Source: Alopecurus myosuroides
Lineage: Eukaryota > Streptophyta > Magnoliopsida > Poales > Poaceae
NCBI GenBank assembly: GCA_028641055.1
Contig: CM054058.1
Coordinates: 234,525,551-234,589,550 of the forward strand
Direction of reading: 5' to 3'
Length of the DNA: 64,000 nt
This document shows, in pieces, positions 58,545 to 64,000 of the stretch. Position 1 is the stretch's first letter. Every line of letters starts with the position of its first letter. The notes under the pieces were generated by a model that saw only the letters and a program-made list of their open reading frames with translations, searched no databases and was not told the DNA's origin. A program made the position numbers and the translations under genes.

Positions 58545-61500
58545 TGTAAGGACCCCAGACCGGCAGTCTGAAACCCTACGTATGCATACATTCACGATCC
58601 CAGAAAGATCAGTCGTGAACAACATACAAAGTTGGCACACAGAAATACATCATCCATTACACGAATACATAAAGGTATTACACAAAAGATCACATGATCA
58701 AGTTTAACGCAACTGCCACATGGGGCAGGCAACTTATCAAACACAGCGGAAGACAAATAAAACACAACGTAGTTGAGCCCAAGTCACGCCTTAACCTACA
58801 GGCTGCTGACCCGGAGACGATCCTAGTTCGCAAAGCCGTCAGCTCCGTACTTCTCTTCATAGATATCCTTTGGAGACTCCTTCTCCAAATCTGATAAGTA
58901 GATACCAGGGGCGAAACCATAATGAGTACATTTGAATGTACTCAGCAAGACATCCATCATGTCACTTACCAAACATGCAAATATGCTTATATGGTGGAAT
59001 AGGTAGGCTATAAATATGGTTCACTATCAATGGTGTTCATATATGATGACACCATAGTTGCAGTCAGGTTATTCTGTATCTTTGTTGAAGAAGATACTTC
59101 AGAAGAAAATAATATAGTTTATTTCTCTTGTCGATATCACATGTACAAGAGGTTTTGTTAAGTTTTGTTAAAGAAGGTTTTCTCTTTGCAAAACTTCTTG
59201 GAATCAGTTTCCAGAATTCTTGCTTAGAGTACAAAAGGTTTTCTTTGCAAAACATTTTGTTTTGTATAACATCATCTGTCTTTTCATCATCGACGATACC
59301 TCCACGGTATAAGTTTCCATTTCCTTTCCGAACTTCACAAGTTCAACACTTCCTTTCCAAAATTTCCCTTTCAAAAAACTTCCTTTTTGAAAACATTGAC
59401 ACAATGCTAGCTACATGGCCATTCAACTGTCCATATCCGAGGACGCGGCTTCTTCGAAAAAGTTATACTCTGCAGAGGTGTACACATCCACCAGATCCAG
59501 TACACCTCCCGTGAACAATCACGGACTGTAACAACAGTATGTAAACATCAGGTATCTGATCATAACCATCCACTATGTTCAAGCTAGAATATGCCTATCT
59601 CTCAGTTGAGTTTTACCACATCCCCGGCACCGAGCTAATCCCCGCCAAGCCAGGATGCCTCATCTGATGCGACCGGAGGGAAAATTAATCCCACACTTTA
59701 TATGCCTCCACTGACGGCATTCGGTTCGAGGGTACGACGCCCCTTATAGCAAGTGAGATAGCACACACTAATAAGAACAAACTTCAAGTTAAGCCCCGTG
59801 CCCATGTTGGGGTAGGGTGGCAGTACGGTAAAGGTTGTCCGGCGAAGACTAGGTTATGTGTCATTTTTGAAAACACCACTTTCTCAAAAATGACCACTTC
59901 CACATTCCTCCGGAGAACAAGGATCCGCCTTTTCTCCGGGTTTTTCCGTAAAGCCTTTGTTTCGTAGAATCACAATTTTAGGGTGTCCACTTAGGGACTA
60001 GTATATTTGATGGTATTAAATACCATATGGTGGCTTATGGGCTTGGTATTACCAAGTTTAAACTACTGGCATGATAGTAACCTATAATATAGTATAGTAG
60101 TAAACTCCACATCAAAAATAGTTTTGATAATCAAGTTTTTGTAAAACTTCAGAGGTAAGACATGCATGATAGATAATGGTAAGTATTGTATCAGCAAGCA
60201 TCAGGATGGCTTGCCTGGTATCTCCTTGTATCCCTGGTTTTTGGAGTGACTGGAACTTGAAACAGAGCTTCACGACACTTCCTTCCTCTTCGTTTTCTAA
60301 CGCCGTAAAAGGGATAAAGGACACACATTCAGAACCAATCAAGGCAAGCAACCATACATAATAATACATACAGCAAGGAAACTAATAATAACCAATCACA
60401 CATTTAATAATGGAGCAAACAATCAAACAAACACACTTGGCAGAAATGCCATTTAATAAGACAGCTTAAGGTTGGAGGAACATATCTCACAACCTTAATA
60501 TCATGGATTCAGTGGGTGTGCCACTCTCATACCAAGATATTAATAAACCCAAAATATACTTAGTTTCACAAGGGTGAGACTACTAAAAGTATATAAAACA
60601 TGCACAATAATTCTTATGGCAATGGTCTATCAACCAAACCACAAAAAGAAAAAGGTAGCTATCTTACTAAGTCTAAATTCACATCAAGAATAAATAAGAC
60701 ACATGATTTGCAAAAGTTACTTTTACAAATCAGTGAGCCTACATAAGTGCAACAAAGTAATAGACTCATCACAAAACACACAATTTCTCATAGTAAGGAC
60801 AATAGAAATAATGACTAAAAGGAAGAATCCTATAGACATGCTTCTACTAAAAGTTGGCTATGCAAGCATGCATAATATGTAAAATACTAACATGCAAACA
60901 AGGAACCATGTTATCATTATGGTAAATGAAAACATGTCTTTATGCAAGGATACATAAACATCTACCAAACACAAGTTGGCAGGAAAAATAATTTAACACA
61001 AAAACTGCTAAGGAAACTAGTACTACTCAAACATGAAGAATCAATGGATGGATTTCAATCAAGTAATTGAAATACAACCAGAGGGTCCATGTCATAAAAA
61101 AATGAGTGAAAAACACCTATACTTGCTATAGCAAAAATATCCCATTTGATAAAACAAGACATCAATTTGCAGGGCAACTCCTATATACTAGTGGTAATAA
61201 AAAGGGCATTACTAGAGGAATCAAACAACACTCCAAGAATGTATTTTTCCTAGCAAGCCACACATGATTACAACCACTTACAAACAGAAGCATACCCATT
61301 TTTGTTTAGCACAAAAATTCCCAAAGCAAAAATACTAGGCACTCATTTGTTATGAAACTACATAAGAGAAATGCATCTAGTTTGGGGAAATAATGTTTCC
61401 ACCAAAAATGCAATGAAACCAGTGGGTGTTCCACTAGCATATCAAAGCATTAAGAGGTCATAAGGCCTCTGGTCATACTTGCTAAAAATTAACAAAAACC

Positions 61501-64000
61501 TAAACTAGCACTTAGTGCAATAACAATACTAGCAGAAAATAATAGGGTGCAAAAATAAGCAAGGCAATGCTACTCATGCTATTGTTTTCACACATGTGAA
61601 AACTCTAGGGATAAAGTACTCATAACAACATAATAAAAATGCTACTGGTCCTATGGATACAACACAAAATTATGTGGCTACACAATCACAAATGTTCATG
61701 TCAAAAATTCCACACATGAGGGAATTTTTCCAAACATCCTCATAGTTATGACAAAGCTAATAATGCTTTTCTACCAACTCAAATGAAATCTAGCAGAGGT
61801 GATAACAACACCAAATCAGTACCAATATGGTACTGGATCCAATCAACAAATCCAAGTGTTTGCACATAATTTTACCACTCAAAATTATATGCAAGTATTA
61901 AACTAGAGAATAAACATATGCTACTAATATAAATCCTATCTCTTCTCCACTCAAGTCCACACAATATAACATGCTAAAATAGCTAAGTAATACTTAGAAA
62001 GCAAGTTCACACAACTTATACATGCTAGAAAACAATATTGCAACACAAAAATATCATCACACAAATTAATTAACTAAAATGCCAAAATGGCAGAAACAGG
62101 TGAAACAAAGATCTGTCCACCAAATTTTCTAGGATGCTCTAAAAATTAAACCCTTCTAGGTTTGGATAGTCCTAAACATATACAAGACCATCCAATTTGG
62201 TTTGCATCAAAATTCATCTTTAATTAATTTATAAAAATCACCAAAGTGCTCTCTGGTGTTTTACCAAATTGCATGCCATTTCAAAAATATTAGGAATTTG
62301 GAAGCAAGGTTAATTGATCCTGTTAGGAAATTTCAAGGGCTTTCCAATGCAATTGGCCTCACTTCATTCTGAGTTGTCAAATAAAAATGGTGCTCATTTT
62401 GGTGTTTCTGGTACCTGTTGCCAAATCATTTTTAATTTCAAAAATGTTCATCCAAAAGTAGATCTACAAGTTGGAGGTGGTTCATATTTTGTTGCTTTAC
62501 ATCTGTGAATTTTGGTTTGGTAAAATTCATCTTTTAAGTTGGTTTTTAGAGCCAAAAGCAAACAGGTCACAATCTGTCAAAAATAAATGGAAAAGAAACA
62601 AGACTTGGGCCAGATCTGCCAAATGGGCCGGCCAGGTCAATTCTCACCGCGAGTGGATCTACCCCGAGCCGCTGACTCGCGGGCCAGCCGCCACGCGGGC
62701 AGCCACGCGGGCGAGCGCTGGGGCCACCGGCCGGTTTGACTGCATCCACGCGGGGTCAAGGGATGACGCGAGCGTGACCTCGCCGTGATGTCACTCGCCG
62801 GCGGGAGACAACTCCGGCGAACTCGATCCGGCGATTTCGGATGCCATTTCGCAAAAATAAAAATACCAAAACGCTTCTCTCATCGAGGGCTACCGAACAG
62901 AGGTGGGCTCGCTTCCGGGGAGACGCCGGAAGGCAATCGGCGACGACGGCGACGCGACGGCCGGAAAGGAGCACGGCGCCGCCACGCTCTAGAGGGAGAG
63001 GGAGAGGGGAAAGAGTACGGCGGGGAGCGCCTTCTCACCATGAGCTCGAGGAGACGCTCGGAGAAGGAGGAGGAAGCTCGTGGCGGCCGGAATCCGTCGC
63101 CGGAGCTCGTCGGGCTCGGAGAAGGGAACGGGATGGCGCGGGCGCCACGACGTGTTTCGGCCCGATTCCTTGTGCACCGAGCACCACCACGACAAGGCGG
63201 AGCCAATGGTACACACGGTTGCCGACGGCGAGGTCTCGATAGGCCGAATCGACGGTGAGGCAAAACTAGGGTTTCGGTTTGTTCCTTTTTTGAAGAGAGA
63301 GAGAGGGAGAGCTCTAGGGGGGAGAGAGGGAGCAAGCAGGGGACACTAGCACATGGGGGGGCCTCTTTATCCTCGAGGAAACCTTCTACTCGAAGGCAAT
63401 GGCTAGGTGTGCTGTTTGCTACAGAGAGCTAGAGGTAGCAGATGACTCAGATTTCATTTTGGTCCCTGGGAAATTACAAGTAGGTCCTTCTCTTCTCTGA
63501 AAATGGATGTTTTCCCTAAGCAAACAAAGTCAAAATTTGAAATCCTTTTGCCCAAAATTCTTATTAGTTGAGATGTACAACATATATGAAAATTAGATCA
63601 ATTGGATAAACTTTGTAATTCAAAGTTGTTCAAATTTGAATTCTTACATAAATGGACATTGAATTTATTAACCTACTTAGGAGCTTCCAAAAATGATAAT
63701 TTTTGGCACACATTCCTTATTTGATGTGTCCCTTATGTGGTAGAAAATTCAAGTCATTTTGAGTTACTTCATAGAACAAACTTGTTCAAATTTCAAAAAG
63801 GTGCTGTCAAGAAAACAGGGGTTTTTGGCAACTTAAATTATTCAAAAACTTGTGACCTTTTGGTTTTCATCCTTATTTATGATATAGAGCATGTGGTATT
63901 TATTTCATGGTATTTGGAAAAAGTTTGTAGAACAAACTTGTTCAAAATCCCAATTGTTGCTGTGGAGAAAAACCATGTTTTCAGGACTTTAATGGATTCA
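58545..64000 (-). repeat. 5' LTR of element B (5456 bp in window)
   Basis: Direct repeat of 48831-54286, offset 9714 then 9713 after a 1-base change in a C-run near 59624. The remaining ~640 bp and the target duplication lie outside the window. Confidence 0.92.

Larger units (their letters stand above)
48831..64000 (-). mobile_element. Element B: non-autonomous large-LTR element, reverse orientation (5' LTR runs off window)
   Basis: On the minus strand: 5' LTR (64000 down to 58545, incomplete), initiator-Met primer site, 3.6-kb interior, hairpin and polypurine tract, 3' LTR (54929-48831). It encodes no gag or pol. Same family as A. It inserted into pol of C; gtgga (48826-48830) should recur beyond the right end. 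The two LTRs are nearly identical (about eight differences noticed over 5.4 kb), so the insertion is young. Confidence 0.88.

Noticed and set aside
1..64000. tRNA, rRNA or small RNA genes
   Set aside because: The only tRNA-related sequences are 12-18 base primer sites; no cloverleaf or rRNA segment was recognised by eye. A tRNAscan run would settle it.

Overview
The window is intergenic, transposon-saturated DNA from a large-genome grass. The element types and several sequence stretches look Triticeae (wheat, barley, rye or Aegilops group); this is recognition from memory, not a search. I see no host gene. Every recognisable coding stretch belongs to a long terminal repeat (LTR) retrotransposon of the Ty3/Gypsy superfamily.

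Layout. (1) 1-14752, plus: a nearly complete chromodomain-bearing element of Tekay/Del type ('copy 1'). It has ~4.5 kb LTRs, an initiator-Met primer site, an extra 271-codon ORF before gag, and gag-pro-RT-RNase H-integrase-chromodomain; only the first ~95 bp of its 5' LTR lie off the window. (2) 14753-32982, minus: 'copy 2' of the same lineage. Its pol is cut at RT by copy 1, and its 5' LTR is split by element A. (3) 21859-32135: element A, a coding-poor, large-LTR element with a 5-bp target duplication and an abnormal left end. (4) 32983-36550, plus: one LTR of another related family ('D'). (5) 36551-40798, plus: 'E', a decayed Athila-type element resembling Sabrina, with LTR, Asp-type primer site, gag and RT. 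(6) 40799-48830, minus: 'C', a Tat-type element with a short LTR, a spliced-looking antisense gene on the plus strand, integrase and RT. (7) 48831-64000, minus: 'B', a young non-autonomous element of the same family as A, with ~6.1 kb LTRs and 3.6 kb of non-coding interior.

Inferred nesting: E is the outer host. D sits in the LTR of E, copy 2 in the LTR of D, copy 1 in the pol of copy 2, and A in the 5' LTR of copy 2. On the other side C sits in the RT of E, and B in the pol of C. A and B encode no replication proteins, but share primer site, LTR start and a hairpin before the polypurine tract with the Tekay-type copies, so Tekay-type proteins are the likely helpers.

The most unusual observations are: element A, whose two ends are both the U5 end of the LTR in inverted orientation (764-bp arms) yet which is flanked by a perfect 5-bp duplication; a phase-consistent, apparently spliced small acidic ORF hidden inside the Tekay-type LTRs; and the extra pre-gag ORF, which has the same length in both copies but a different nonsense codon in each.
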